The notes under the pieces were generated by a model that ran no database searches, was not told where the DNA came from, and was given only the letters and a program-made list of their open reading frames with translations. From Paenibacillus pectinilyticus (lineage in GTDB: Bacteria; Bacillota; Bacilli; Paenibacillales; NBRC-103111), in contig NZ_LYPC01000028.1 of NCBI RefSeq assembly GCF_001700435.1, forward strand, positions 444,288-508,287: a stretch of DNA of 64,000 nt. The letters are read 5' to 3'. The first letter of the stretch is position 1. Each line of letters opens with the position of its first letter. Both the position numbers and the translations under genes were made by a program. Below, piece by piece: positions 26,701 to 35,545 of this stretch.

Positions 26701-29401
26701 GCTGAGGAACGACCGTAATATCAATTTTAGAAAAAGCAAAGTGATTATGGCCATCCGTCAGAAGCATGGTAAACGTGTCGGTCCCGTTATAGTCTTTAAC
26801 CGGGTAATACTCCCACACACCATCGTCCCGGATAGCGGCTGTCCCGTGCATCGGTTGTAGGAACAACGATGAAGTCAAGACATCGTCATTAGCATCCGTA
26901 CCCAGTACAGGGCCAGTTACACCTTGATCTTCGTTCACACTTACCACTTGGTCAGGTGCCGTAATATCCGTATCCGTGGCAACATTGACCGTGTACGTTG
27001 CAAACATACCAATCTCTCCAGGGTTGTGTCCCTCGGTAATCGCACGTATTGTGGTTTGCCCTGGACTCACCCCATTCACCGTTGCTTGTAAAGTTGATTT
27101 GGCATTAGGGACAACCGTTGCAATTGCTGGGTTATCCGACACCCACGTGATCTCAGGATTGGAAACAAGGTTCGGTGATAGCGATACGTTAACCGTTGTG
27201 CTCTGTCCTGGCACAATGAGCCCCTTCACCTTATCCAATTGAATGTTCGTAATCGGAACCCAAGGGACAATCTGAATATCATCTGCCCACAGTGTACCTT
27301 GGCCCAGCTCAAAAGCGACTTCTACACGAGCTGATACTGTAAGGGCCGGCGCTGTGATGATGCCTTCGTAATATTTCCAACCGTTCACTTCGACCCCAGT
27401 CGCTTGGATGACATCGAAGTAGTTCGGCGATTGAAGGACGGAATTCCCCCCTCCATCCATGTAAAATGCACGTAAATACACATTGTTGCCGGTACCTTGC
27501 TGCTTCATCCAACCACTAATCTTATAGCTATTGCCAGGTGCAACCCCAGGAATCAGGTAATAAACATCCGCTTTACTGTCGATATTTGCAGGCGTACTAA
27601 TTTTTAATGACCTTGCCCCCTCTTTGACGGTGGTTGTATCAAGGGACAAATTCGCTTTGGGTGAATTGTTGCCAAAATAGGAACTCCAACCAGATGGCCT
27701 AACACCCGTCCAGCCGGGTGTTTCTGCTACCGTGGTTTCGAAGCCGCCATTGCTATTAGCGATCACGTAAATCGCATACGATTTCGTCCAGCCACCCTCC
27801 ACTGCCTGCGCTGTCACAATAGCTGTGCCTGGTGCCTTGGCCGTGACACGACCATCATTGCCAACGGATGCAATACCTGGCTGTGTGGACGACCACGTCA
27901 CCCGAAAATCAGTAGCATTAGCAGGGGATGCATACACATTCAGGGAAACCGTTCCCCCTACAAGCAAACTTCGAGTCGAGGCGCCGTCAGCAACTAATCC
28001 CGTCAGCGGAACCCATGGGATGATCTTCAGATCATCGAACCACGCTTTCCCTGTTCCTGTTTCATAGTTGGCATAGATGCTGGCATTCAAAGACCCCGTT
28101 GGGGCTTGGTATAGGCCATCCACGATCTGCCAATCGGCCGTCGTCCCTTTCACTGCTGTTGCAGGTCCGTACACCGTTCCGAGTACAGAACCACCTGAGC
28201 CATTCCAGTTCAATCGAACTGTAGCGCCGGTGCCTGTTAGTGATTCTGTACGGATTTTGCCGCTCAAACGATACCAATTTCCAGCGGTCACTGGAATGCT
28301 CCGTTGTACGGCGGAGGCTTTACCATTCGCTGTTGCTTGAATCTTCAAGCTATGCGTACCTGTGCCATAGACAGCATCATCTACGGTTACCGTAGGGCTG
28401 CCATATGCTGCGGAAGCGGTCCAGCTCGTTGGCTGAACATCCGTGAAGCCATTGCCTGAACCGGCAGTCAGCGTCTCAAAGCTGCCATTCGTAACCATGC
28501 TGGCAGGCACGACGGTCAACGGATACACAGCCGAATAGGCATTATCCTGCGAGGTAGCTGTGATCTTCACCGTACCAGGTGACACTCCTGTAATAGCCCC
28601 TGTGCCATCCACAGTAGCTACAGCTGGATTAGAAGACGTCCAATTCTGGATCACGTCGGACGTATTGCTTGGTGTTCTTACGAGAGGTGCCGGCACCACG
28701 CTTCCGATCGAAATACTTCCCGATGGTTCGCAGAAGGCGAGCCCTTTTAATGCCGTATAAGCTTTGAATTGAAAATCATCCATCCATACGTTACCTGTTA
28801 ATTTGTTGTACTCAATATTAATTCTGGCTGACACAGCCCCAGTTGGTGCGGTAGTTGAAAGTAAATATTGTTTAAAATCTGTTATATTACCGCGTATTGG
28901 TGTGGCCACCGGCACTAAGTAATCTGTCTTCAACGCTGCACCCGTTGAATCCGAATATACGATTCCAACATTGACCCCAAAAGCATTCGTATCCCCAGTA
29001 AGGGTTTGAGCTTTAAACCAACTGCTGAACTTGTACTCCTGGCCCGCGACTACAGGGATATTACTTTGATAAAACGTCAGCTTGCTCTGGTTGGGTGCCG
29101 GCGACATAATTTTCAGTGATTTGGTACCTTCCGGATGATAAATCGTATCCACAGTCACCGTTGGTGCGACCGTCGTGACAGAAGTATCAACCGAAAGCGT
29201 CCATTTGTCCGCCGTTCTCGTCGTCCAGCCTGGCTGCACAGAAGAAGTCAGTGTCTCGAACGACCCGTTCTGAATCAAATTGACTTCATCCGCATGTACA
29301 GCACTTGGGCTTACAACCCCCAACCCGGGAGGCAGCAATAGGCTTGTTACCATTGCCAAGACCAGTGCCAAACTCCCTCTAGCTCTTATCTTACCTCGCA
29401 T
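23789..29401 (-). CDS. Giant secreted polysaccharide lyase (heparinase II/III type) with CBM, Ig-like and discoidin domains
   Basis: 1,870 residues from ATG 29401 (a TTG directly before it is also possible). A signal peptide (1-38) is followed by three units, each a carbohydrate-binding module (starts NGSFETL, NGSFETL, NGGFETT at about 45, 302 and 552) plus a Big_2-type Ig domain (SNPAVATVDGTGAITGVSPG and relatives). Two cadherin/VCBS-like domains (about 815-985) come next. The catalytic part (about 1000-1610) has an alpha/alpha toroid (HPRLYATADDF, WWTTSPSNWNLVVNGGM) and a heparinase II/III sandwich (SSHADLDVGTFVMDALG, then YYRKRAEGSNTLVINPDAG). A cadherin-like beta-sandwich (about 1640-1720) and a C-terminal F5/8 discoidin domain (about 1735-1870) finish it. 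It probably cleaves an acidic polysaccharide outside the cell. The exact substrate is not deducible. Confidence 0.9.
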   Translation of the reverse strand: MRGKIRARGSLALVLAMVTSLLLPPGLGVVSPSAVHADEVNLIQNGSFETLTSSVQPGWTTRTADKWTLSVDTSVTTVAPTVTVDTIYHPEGTKSLKIMSPAPNQSKLTFYQSNIPVVAGQEYKFSSWFKAQTLTGDTNAFGVNVGIVYSDSTGAALKTDYLVPVATPIRGNITDFKQYLLSTTAPTGAVSARINIEYNKLTGNVWMDDFQFKAYTALKGLAFCEPSGSISIGSVVPAPLVRTPSNTSDVIQNWTSSNPAVATVDGTGAITGVSPGTVKITATSQDNAYSAVYPLTVVPASMVTNGSFETLTAGSGNGFTDVQPTSWTASAAYGSPTVTVDDAVYGTGTHSLKIQATANGKASAVQRSIPVTAGNWYRLSGKIRTESLTGTGATVRLNWNGSGGSVLGTVYGPATAVKGTTADWQIVDGLYQAPTGSLNASIYANYETGTGKAWFDDLKIIPWVPLTGLVADGASTRSLLVGGTVSLNVYASPANATDFRVTWSSTQPGIASVGNDGRVTAKAPGTAIVTAQAVEGGWTKSYAIYVIANSNGGFETTVAETPGWTGVRPSGWSSYFGNNSPKANLSLDTTTVKEGARSLKISTPANIDSKADVYYLIPGVAPGNSYKISGWMKQQGTGNNVYLRAFYMDGGGNSVLQSPNYFDVIQATGVEVNGWKYYEGIITAPALTVSARVEVAFELGQGTLWADDIQIVPWVPITNIQLDKVKGLIVPGQSTTVNVSLSPNLVSNPEITWVSDNPAIATVVPNAKSTLQATVNGVSPGQTTIRAITEGHNPGEIGMFATYTVNVATDTDITAPDQVVSVNEDQGVTGPVLGTDANDDVLTSSLFLQPMHGTAAIRDDGVWEYYPVKDYNGTDTFTMLLTDGHNHFAFSKIDITVVPQQDAPVMDKVQINYGTIRDTKVTGTIKATDKDGDYITYALKTGQGPQHGVADVKWNGSWTYTPSAGYVGYDRFQIQVADTPGGTDVTTIVVYVGLPGSDIITALKARFPSTGAAHPRLYATADDFTRVSTLIGTDPTMQEWYTKIKAVADDMLDDPLLTYTITDPGTTGATVLPLAQAILKRIQNLGLLYQITKDTRYSAAAIAQLNLMADPAAYPDWHGGVKNFLSISEMGNAAAIGYDWLYDAMTQQERDNLRTRMIQQVLLNAKKEYLEGGSNAWWTTSPSNWNLVVNGGMTAVALTIGDEADANAVDMGASNTDYQLPIAQTVLEKALSSVQTGLGVFASQGDWPEGTGYWDYATEYLAYMISAMRTTLGTDYGFLNQPGISETSKYMANLHSFNGPFNYSDSLTTIIDTPQLLLFANLLNAPDAAWYRQFTYNKNKVAEPLDMIWYRPGFFGSNDPVKLDALYNYRTKNNVATFRDSWNDPNGNFAAIKGGVTDYNITNSSHADLDVGTFVMDALGVRWAVDLGKDTYSVPYFNLNPAQHPDRWDYYRKRAEGSNTLVINPDAGPDQALDANAPIIAYDSKPEGGYAIVDMTSAYKDDVVYAKRGMMLSNYRSSFLLQDEVKFKAPSNLYWFMHTEATDFNIAADGRSATLTQNGKRMYAQILSPSTGVFEKMDAKPFATTLSPPNELQNPKQKKLTIHFPDAKGTMTIAVRFTPLSEIEAPPTDVPVVTPLASWSIDATPTAVLSDLKLNGVTLSGFKSLKMKYAVEVPHETQTTPVITAVAADPNDTVTITQATAIPGTFVVEVTDNQGVQRPSKYFIDVTRGPFFGVLTDVPVLPITYVADSGPVNNGWPGTNAADGNPNTFWSVSGEQTIDFDLGSVTQVTYAAISWVRGNERQFYFNLLTSTDGVTWTNVYTGPSSGKVGGDYEIYDIPDTTARYLRIAVAGSNQSSVTSMTDVMVYGSQP

Positions 29402-29434
29402 CAATGAATCACCCTCTTCTTAAGATTAGCACCA

Positions 29435-29450
29435 TGTTTAAGCGCTTACA
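29435..29450 (-). promoter_or_regulatory. CcpA cre-like site before the polysaccharide lyase gene
   Basis: TGTTTAAGCGCTTACA contains the palindrome TAAGCGCTTA and resembles a catabolite-responsive element, with two extra bases in one arm. It lies 34-49 bases upstream of the start, where a bound repressor would block transcription. The assignment is inference. Confidence 0.45.
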
Positions 29451-29636
29451 CTTATAGTAATAGGTTCTGCTGCTCATGCCTATATCTCAATCTACAGGGT
29501 GATAAACACGTCTTCATTTGGGGAATAAACCATTATTCAGGAAGGCTATCCGTGATTCTTATTTCAACCCTTTCATTCCCAATTAGCTAAACTGATGAAT
29601 GGCAACTTCACGAGGCTGAGCGCCCTTCTGGGATTC

Positions 29637-29945
29637 GGATTCGATGAATCGAGCGGCTTTTCAAACACAGACTCGAGCAATAAGCACTCGCAGCTTGCTT
29701 ATCGCTTCCGCAATCGCGAAATCCCACTGAATTAGACCACCGCAAGTGCTTATTCGGCACAGAGAGCGGCCTTTCGTGCGCATACTCACCCAATTAGCAC
29801 ACGCACCTTGTTTATTCCTCCTGAAGCCAAGAAACCTCGCTCGATTAGACCACCCCGAGTGCTTATTCGGCACAGTGAGCGGCTTTCCGTACGCCTACTC
29901 ATCCGATCAAACCACCGCTTTTGCTTATTGGCCGCAACCTGCTTA
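29637..29945. repeat. Palindromic direct-repeat array, alternating 62/51-base steps
   Basis: The core TTATT, with GTGC/GCAC flanks in the best copies (GTGCTTATTCGGCAC at 29746 and 29859), recurs at 29699, 29750, 29812, 29863 and 29925, steps of 51, 62, 51 and 62. A degenerate copy lies at about 29637. The accompanying ATTAGACCACC phrase recurs at 29731, 29793, 29844 and 29906 with the same steps, so whole units repeat. The array lies in the divergent gap between the lyase and BMP genes and is non-coding. Bases 29946-30156 show nothing else. Confidence 0.85.
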
Positions 29946-30156
29946 CAAATAATCTCGACAATTGCGGCGTGAAACGCACCCCGATAAACACGGATATTAT
30001 TCGCCTTAATGAGACGAATCGTACAGCTTTAAGCCTGCATCAACTGGTAGATAACGCCACTAGATGGATTATCTCAGTAAATTCTAGTATAATACCTCTT
30101 AGTGTTCGTATTTTGTAGAATTATAGGTGATTTTGTCGAATTAGATAAAATACCCT

Positions 30157-30185
30157 TTGACTATATCCGAGTTTTTTAGTAGGAT
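30157..30185 (+). promoter_or_regulatory. Sigma-A type promoter of the nucleoside transport operon
   Basis: TTGACT (30157-30162), a 17-base spacer and TAGGAT (30180-30185), about 50 bases before the BMP gene start. The leader is A+T-rich and I see no riboswitch fold in it. Confidence 0.6.
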
Positions 30186-30241
30186 ATAAAATAAGTCTTT
30201 GGTTAAATACATCATACATATAGATTAGGGGAGAGAACATT

Positions 30242-31276
30242 ATGAAAAAAGCATTATTTTCTATTCTTGCCGTAACGGTCATACTAGCAGGCTGCGGCAC
30301 TGCGAAAACAGACACAGCTTCAACAGCATCACCTGCAGCATCTGGTGCGCCATCTGCGAAATCAGATAAGAAAATTATCCTGATTACACCTGAGAAAATC
30401 GGGCTTAACCCCTTCTTCGCACAAGAAGATGAAGGCGTGAAGAAAGCCGGAAAAGAATTCGGTGTTACAGTTAAAACAGTAGAATCCACGGATGCGAGCG
30501 CGATCGAACAGAACTTGCGCGCAGCTGTTGCCGATAATTATGATTTGATTATTACAAGCTCCTTTGAGTCTGAGGATGCTCTTAAGAAAGTTGCTGCCGA
30601 AAATCCTAAGAAATCATTCGCTATCATTGATACTGTTGTCGACCTTCCGAATGTTCGCAGCGTTGTTTTCCGTGAACACGAAGCTTCCTACTTGCTAGGA
30701 GCGGCTGCTGGTCTTGCTACTAAGAAAAATATCGTAGGTATGGTTGCAGCAGTTGATATCCCACTGATCAAGAAATATACAGTTGGTTTCCAAGAAGGTT
30801 TGAAATCAACGAATCCGAATGCTAAATTCATCGTTAACTATGTAGGAAGCTTCACAGATCCTGCCAAAGCGAAAGAATTAGCCTTAACACAATTCGCACA
30901 AGGCGCTGACTTCATCGCAGGTGCATCCGCTGTAGGCGATCTAGGGGTATTCGAAGCAGCGAAGGAAAAAGGCTTCTTTACTTCCGGACAAGATATTGAC
31001 CGTACAGTAACTGATCCTGATCATATCGTGCTTTCCCAATTGAAAGGAACGGATGCTGTTGCTTATCAAACGGTGAAAGATTTTGTTACCGGTTCGTTCA
31101 AATTCGGATCTGTTGACTACGGCTTGAAAGAAGATGGCGTCGGTCTTACTTTTGTAACGAAAGACAGCACAAGTAAACTAAGCTCCTTTATCGGACCTGA
31201 TGTAGTAACGAAGGTAAAAGCTATCCGTGATGACATCGTTTCTGGTAAAGTGAAAGTTGAAAACCCAGTTAAATAA
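30242..31276 (+). CDS. BMP-family nucleoside-binding lipoprotein
   Basis: 344 residues with the lipoprotein signal LAGC (Cys18). The mature part has the BMP/PnrA fold: LNPFFAQEDEGVKKAGKEFG, DYDLIITSSFES-like sequence, FREHEASYLLGAAAG and AQGADFIAGASAVGDLGVFEAAKEKG. This family binds purine or pyrimidine nucleosides outside the cell for ABC import. GGGGAGA lies 6-12 bases before the ATG. It heads an operon with ATPase, two permeases and a nucleoside phosphorylase, which strongly supports a nucleoside ligand. A 14-base perfect hairpin follows the stop. Confidence 0.93.
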   Translation: MKKALFSILAVTVILAGCGTAKTDTASTASPAASGAPSAKSDKKIILITPEKIGLNPFFAQEDEGVKKAGKEFGVTVKTVESTDASAIEQNLRAAVADNYDLIITSSFESEDALKKVAAENPKKSFAIIDTVVDLPNVRSVVFREHEASYLLGAAAGLATKKNIVGMVAAVDIPLIKKYTVGFQEGLKSTNPNAKFIVNYVGSFTDPAKAKELALTQFAQGADFIAGASAVGDLGVFEAAKEKGFFTSGQDIDRTVTDPDHIVLSQLKGTDAVAYQTVKDFVTGSFKFGSVDYGLKEDGVGLTFVTKDSTSKLSSFIGPDVVTKVKAIRDDIVSGKVKVENPVK

Positions 31277-31306
31277 ATCTGCACATTAATCGCATAAGAG
31301 TGACCT

Positions 31307-31338
31307 GGAAACTGTTTACGGAGACGTAAACAGTTTCC
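31307..31338 (+). promoter_or_regulatory. Perfect 14-bp hairpin after the BMP gene
   Basis: GGAAACTGTTTACG, loop GAGA, CGTAAACAGTTTCC, with no U-run behind it. It is best explained as an mRNA-stabilising or processing hairpin that keeps binding-protein mRNA above transporter mRNA. Confidence 0.75.
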
Positions 31339-31369
31339 TCATGTCTAGGTAAAGGAGCGAAAACCCGTT

Positions 31370-32872
31370 ATGCTGCTTCAAATGCAACAGATTACGAAAA
31401 CATATGGCAATTTAACAGCGAACTCACAAGTTGATTTCTCGCTGCGTCAAGGTGAAATTCATGCATTAGTCGGGGAAAATGGCGCAGGCAAAACGACCCT
31501 CATGCGGATCTTGTACGGCATGGAGCAGCCCTCGGCAGGTCGTATTCTTTTGAACGGCAAAGAAGTGGTTTTTACCAATCCCACGGATGCCATTCGTAAC
31601 CGTATCGGTATGGTACATCAACATTTCATGCTCTTTCCTTCTTTTACTGTGGCTGAAAATATTGTGATCGGCAACGAGCCCAAAGCTGGGCTTCGTTTCG
31701 ACCGTAAAAAAGCCATCTCACAGGTTGAAGAGCTCTGTGCGAAATACCGGCTGCCGATTGATCCGCGCAAAAAAGTGGCCGATTGTCCTCTTGGATTGCA
31801 GCAGCGTGTAGAAATCCTGAAGGTGCTCTATCAAGGCGCGGACATTATTATTTTGGACGAGCCGACTGGGGTTCTCACACCGCTGGAAGCCAAAGAACTG
31901 CTCGTCATTATGCGCAGCTTAGCCAACCAAGGCAAAAGCTTCATTATTATCACGCACAAGCTGCATGAAGTGATGGAAGTAGCCGATCGGATTACTGTGC
32001 TCAGAGATGGGAAGATGACCGGAACACTGGATGCCGGCGCCACGAACGCCCAGGAGCTTTCCAAGTTAATGGTTGGCCGAGATTTAAAACCATTTAAGAA
32101 ACGAGCTTCGACTTTGGGGCAGACAGTCCTTCAGGTCCAGGATGTTTCTATCCATGGGGATAAAGGTAAACCGGTGCTGGATCGTGTTAATTTGCAGGTA
32201 AAGGCCGGTGAAATTGTTGGGATTGCTGGTATTTCCGGAAATGGCCAATCCGAGTTGATACAAGCGATCTCAGGCATTCAACCGATAGATCAGGGTGAAA
32301 TTCAACTTTTAGGAGCGCCAATTCAAGGTCGTTCTGTGCGGAAAATCCGGGAAATCGGACTATCCCATGTACCCGAGGATCGTTACCAATGGGGCGCAGC
32401 CAAAGAAGGCACGGTGTTAGAGAATGGCACGATGGGTCACCATAAAACCAAAAGTCGTTCCGGCTTTTTACAAGGCAAAGAACTTCGCCAAATGGTGAGC
32501 GGCTTCATTCAGCAATTCCAGATTAAGGCTGGTTCCCAAGATGCCAAAGTGAAATTTCTATCCGGCGGTAACTTGCAGAAGCTGATTGTAGCGAGGGAAA
32601 TTGCGCAGAAACAACCTTTCCTCATAGCGGCGGAACCGACTCGCGGTGTAGATATCGGAGCTATGGAATTGATCCACGAAGAGTTGCTTCGGAAACGTGA
32701 TGAGCAGGGTGCCATTTTATTAGTCTCATCGGAATTAACCGAGATTCTCAAGCTGTCTGATCGGATCGTCGTCATGTACGAAGGCCGAATTGCCGGTGAA
32801 TTGTTAGCAGAAGATGCAACAGAGGAACAAATTAGTTTATGGATGGCGGGGGGCGGCGATTCCAATGCTTAA
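31370..32872 (+). CDS. Nucleoside ABC transporter ATP-binding protein (duplicated)
   Basis: 500 residues with two ABC domains in tandem, as in sugar and nucleoside importers of this class. Domain 1 has Walker A GENGAGKTT (about 36-44), the signature CPLGLQQRVEI and Walker B IIILDEPTGVLTP. Domain 2 has a degenerate Walker A GISGNGQSE, signature LSGGNLQKLIVAREI and Walker B FLIAAEPTRGVDIGA. Loss of the Walker A Lys in the second domain is normal in the NupA/YufO group. AAAGGAG precedes the ATG. The gene end overlaps the next permease start by eight bases. Confidence 0.95.
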   Translation: MLLQMQQITKTYGNLTANSQVDFSLRQGEIHALVGENGAGKTTLMRILYGMEQPSAGRILLNGKEVVFTNPTDAIRNRIGMVHQHFMLFPSFTVAENIVIGNEPKAGLRFDRKKAISQVEELCAKYRLPIDPRKKVADCPLGLQQRVEILKVLYQGADIIILDEPTGVLTPLEAKELLVIMRSLANQGKSFIIITHKLHEVMEVADRITVLRDGKMTGTLDAGATNAQELSKLMVGRDLKPFKKRASTLGQTVLQVQDVSIHGDKGKPVLDRVNLQVKAGEIVGIAGISGNGQSELIQAISGIQPIDQGEIQLLGAPIQGRSVRKIREIGLSHVPEDRYQWGAAKEGTVLENGTMGHHKTKSRSGFLQGKELRQMVSGFIQQFQIKAGSQDAKVKFLSGGNLQKLIVAREIAQKQPFLIAAEPTRGVDIGAMELIHEELLRKRDEQGAILLVSSELTEILKLSDRIVVMYEGRIAGELLAEDATEEQISLWMAGGGDSNA

Positions 32873-33932
32873 AGGTCGATTTCAGCTAAGTGCGTGGTTG
32901 CAGCCGCTGCTTGCTGTTGCCATAGGTTTGCTAGGAGGCGCTATCGCGATCTCCCTCATAGGCGGGTCAGTCACCGAGACCTATGCGGAAATGTGGAAAG
33001 GCGCCTTCGGCAGCTTCTACTTTTTCACAAATACATTGACTCGCGCGACACCACTTATTCTTGTTGGATTAGGTGTATCGATCGCGTTTCGTGCGGGATT
33101 TTTCAATATGGGGTCAGAGGGTCAAATGATCTTGGGTGCTTTATCAAGCGCACTAGTCGCGCTCTACTTGCCTGGACCTCCGCTCTTTAAATTGCTGGCT
33201 GCCATTCTGAGTGGCATTATAGCAGGCGGCATTTGGTCGGCATTTGCAGGCTGGCTGGACGCTAAATTCCGAATGAATTTGATAATAACAACACTGTTGC
33301 TTAATTATATCGCAGCTCTATTTGCGGGTTATATGGTTGCTTATCCGTTCAAAGACAAAACCGGCTCCGCTGCACTAGCCCAAACGATGATGATTGATAA
33401 AAGCATTTGGCTGCCCAAATTGTTTCAAGGTATGAGCATCCATGGCGGCTTTATCATTGCGATTGGACTAGCCATTCTCCTCTTTTTGTTCATTAAATAC
33501 ACGGTCGCTGGTTATGAAATGCGGATGCTCGGCTATAATCCGTTGTTTGCGGCTTATGGCGGGGTAAACAGACGAAAAGTCATGCTGACGAGTATGTTTG
33601 CAAGCGGTGGGTTCGCAGGCCTTGCTGGGGCTGTCGAGGTGCTCGGTATGCAGTATCGCTATACAGACGGAATGATATCGAATCCTGGCTACGCTTGGTC
33701 CGGTATTATGGCGACTTTGCTTTCTGGTGCTCATCCACTAGGTACAGCAATTGCCTCTATTCTCTTAGCTGCCTTGCAAACGGGAGGCATGGGTGTTGAA
33801 CGCAATACGAACATTCCACTGGAAATCTCCAGTGTCATCCAGTCCTTGCTGATTCTGTTCGTTACCGCGAAGTTCAGCTATACCCTTTGGAAACGACGGA
33901 AAGGAGGCAAGAGCGATGCAGCATCTTCTTGA
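32865..33932 (+). CDS. Nucleoside ABC transporter permease 1
   Basis: 355 residues from ATG 32865, which overlaps the ATPase stop (32870) and has a G-rich site upstream. Upstream in-frame starts lie deep in the ATPase gene. Eight or more membrane segments are seen, including ATPLILVGLGVSIAFRAGFFNMGSEGQ and GAHPLGTAIASILLAALQTGG, typical of the YufP/NupB-like branch of BPD_transp_2 permeases. A fully hydrophobic N-terminus and the basic C-terminus WKRRKGGKSDAASS are visible. It overlaps the second permease by 17 bases. Confidence 0.94.
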   Translation: MLKGRFQLSAWLQPLLAVAIGLLGGAIAISLIGGSVTETYAEMWKGAFGSFYFFTNTLTRATPLILVGLGVSIAFRAGFFNMGSEGQMILGALSSALVALYLPGPPLFKLLAAILSGIIAGGIWSAFAGWLDAKFRMNLIITTLLLNYIAALFAGYMVAYPFKDKTGSAALAQTMMIDKSIWLPKLFQGMSIHGGFIIAIGLAILLFLFIKYTVAGYEMRMLGYNPLFAAYGGVNRRKVMLTSMFASGGFAGLAGAVEVLGMQYRYTDGMISNPGYAWSGIMATLLSGAHPLGTAIASILLAALQTGGMGVERNTNIPLEISSVIQSLLILFVTAKFSYTLWKRRKGGKSDAASS

Positions 33933-34839
33933 TGTGTCTTTATTTAACTCCATGATTCGCATGGTGGCTCCGATCCTACTGGCAGCACTTGGCGGGGCGA
34001 TTTGTTCGAGAGTCGGTTTGTTTAACGTAGGTTTGGAAGGTTTCGTGTTAGTTGGCGCTTTCTCCGCGATTGTTGGCAACTATTATACAGGCAACGTATT
34101 CCTTGCCGTACTCATTGCCATCGCCGTGACCATGTTATTTTCACTGATATTTGCCTATATGAGTATTCATTTGCAAGCAAATGTCATTGTTGTGGGGATC
34201 TCATTTAACTTTCTAGCCTTAGGCTTAACGGCGTTTTGTTTGAAAGCTATCTTCCATGTCAAAGGTGCCTTCTATGATAAAAATATGATCGGACTGCCCA
34301 AATGGGACATTCCCTTTATTAAGGACATCCCTGTCATTGGCGGGATTATTTCCGGGCATTCTCCGCTAGTCTATCTCGCGTTTGTGCTTGTATTCGGACT
34401 TCAATATTTGCTATTTAAGTCCGTCATTGGCTTCCGAATGATAGCCGTTGGGGAAAACCCGGTTGCCGCGAAGAGCCTTGGCATCAAAGTAAATCGTATG
34501 CAATACTTGGCGGTGCTCATCTGTGGGGTCCTATGTGGACTTGCCGGGGCACAGCTCTCGCTTGGACAAGTGACCATGTTCACTGAAGGCATGACGGCGG
34601 GCAGAGGCTTCATTGCACTGGTCGCAACGATGCTAGGGCAAGCCAATCCCATTGGCGTCATGGCGTCCAGCCTACTGTTTGGCTTAATGGATGCGTTCAG
34701 TATCCGACTTCAAGGCTTCTCTTTACCTACCCATTTCACACAAATGCTGCCTTATGTTGTGACTCTGCTTGCGATGCTGTTCTTCCGCAAAAGCAACTAC
34801 CTGGCTGATGCGCAAAAAGCGAATGGCAGCTCGCGATGA
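33916..34839 (+). CDS. Nucleoside ABC transporter permease 2
   Basis: 307 residues, the partner permease (YufQ/NupC-like). Characteristic segments are ILLAALGGAICSRVGLFNVGLEG near the N-terminus and LICGVLCGLAGAQLSLGQVTMFTEGMTAGRGFIALVA, ending with GLMDAFSIRLQG. About eight membrane helices are expected. The ATG is preceded by AAAGGAGG inside the upstream gene, giving coupled translation. It completes the importer, and the next gene follows after 27 bases. Confidence 0.94.
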   Translation: MQHLLDVSLFNSMIRMVAPILLAALGGAICSRVGLFNVGLEGFVLVGAFSAIVGNYYTGNVFLAVLIAIAVTMLFSLIFAYMSIHLQANVIVVGISFNFLALGLTAFCLKAIFHVKGAFYDKNMIGLPKWDIPFIKDIPVIGGIISGHSPLVYLAFVLVFGLQYLLFKSVIGFRMIAVGENPVAAKSLGIKVNRMQYLAVLICGVLCGLAGAQLSLGQVTMFTEGMTAGRGFIALVATMLGQANPIGVMASSLLFGLMDAFSIRLQGFSLPTHFTQMLPYVVTLLAMLFFRKSNYLADAQKANGSSR

Positions 34840-34866
34840 GGAAAACATGCTTAGGAGGGATAACAG

Positions 34867-35544
34867 ATGAACAAAGACACCAAAGCGGAGCGCATTAAGC
34901 GCATGCAAATTCCCGCTGTAGATGTTCCACAGGAGCTTGCAGGCCGAATTCCACCAGGTCAAGTTGTCACGGACCGTTTTCCCATTCTTCATGAAGGGGA
35001 CGTACCCAAATATGATATGGCGGCTTGGTCCTTACGTGTATTTGGACAAGTAGCCGAAGAGAAAACATTTAGCTATGACGACTTGATGGCCCTGCCTCGC
35101 ACGCAAATCCAATGCGATATTCACTGTGTGACCCGTTGGTCCAAGCTGGATACAGTCTGGGAAGGCATCCGATTCAGGGATTTCCTTTCCCTGCTAGATG
35201 TGAAGCCAGAAGGTCAATATGTCATGATTCATGCAGATAATGATTATGAAACGAATGTACCGCTCGCTGATCTAATGGGCGATAATATTCTGCTCGCGAT
35301 GACCTTCGACGGTGAGCCGCTCACGCTGAAGCATGGCTGGCCGCTGCGACTTGTCGTCCCTCATTTGTACTTTTGGAAGAGTGCCAAGTGGATTCGCGGC
35401 ATCGAGTTCATGGCCGAGGATCGCGAAGGCTTCTGGGAGCGCAATGGCTTCCATAATGTTGCGGATCCTTTTGAAGAACAACGCTTCTCAGGCGAAGCCA
35501 TTCCTATTCCAGAGGATGAATGGGTCAGAAAGGAGTTCGATTAA
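34867..35544 (+). CDS. Sulfite-oxidase-like molybdopterin oxidoreductase (YuiH type)
   Basis: 225 residues forming a single oxidoreductase molybdopterin domain. The motif QCDIHCVTRWSKLDTVWEG carries the Cys that ligates molybdenum in the sulfite oxidase family, and LKHGWPLRLVVPHLYFWKSAKWI is the conserved substrate-pocket region. There is no Tat signal and no haem domain, so it is probably cytosolic. YuiH-like proteins have no settled substrate. Its position between the nucleoside permeases and a nucleoside phosphorylase is odd and may hint at a role in oxidising a base or related metabolite. An AGGAGG site precedes the ATG. Confidence 0.9.
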   Translation: MNKDTKAERIKRMQIPAVDVPQELAGRIPPGQVVTDRFPILHEGDVPKYDMAAWSLRVFGQVAEEKTFSYDDLMALPRTQIQCDIHCVTRWSKLDTVWEGIRFRDFLSLLDVKPEGQYVMIHADNDYETNVPLADLMGDNILLAMTFDGEPLTLKHGWPLRLVVPHLYFWKSAKWIRGIEFMAEDREGFWERNGFHNVADPFEEQRFSGEAIPIPEDEWVRKEFD

Positions 35545-35545
35545 G

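Noticed and set aside
29946..30241. Purine riboswitch before the nucleoside operon
   Set aside because: The conserved purine aptamer loops were looked for and are absent; the leader after the promoter is only about 50 bases.
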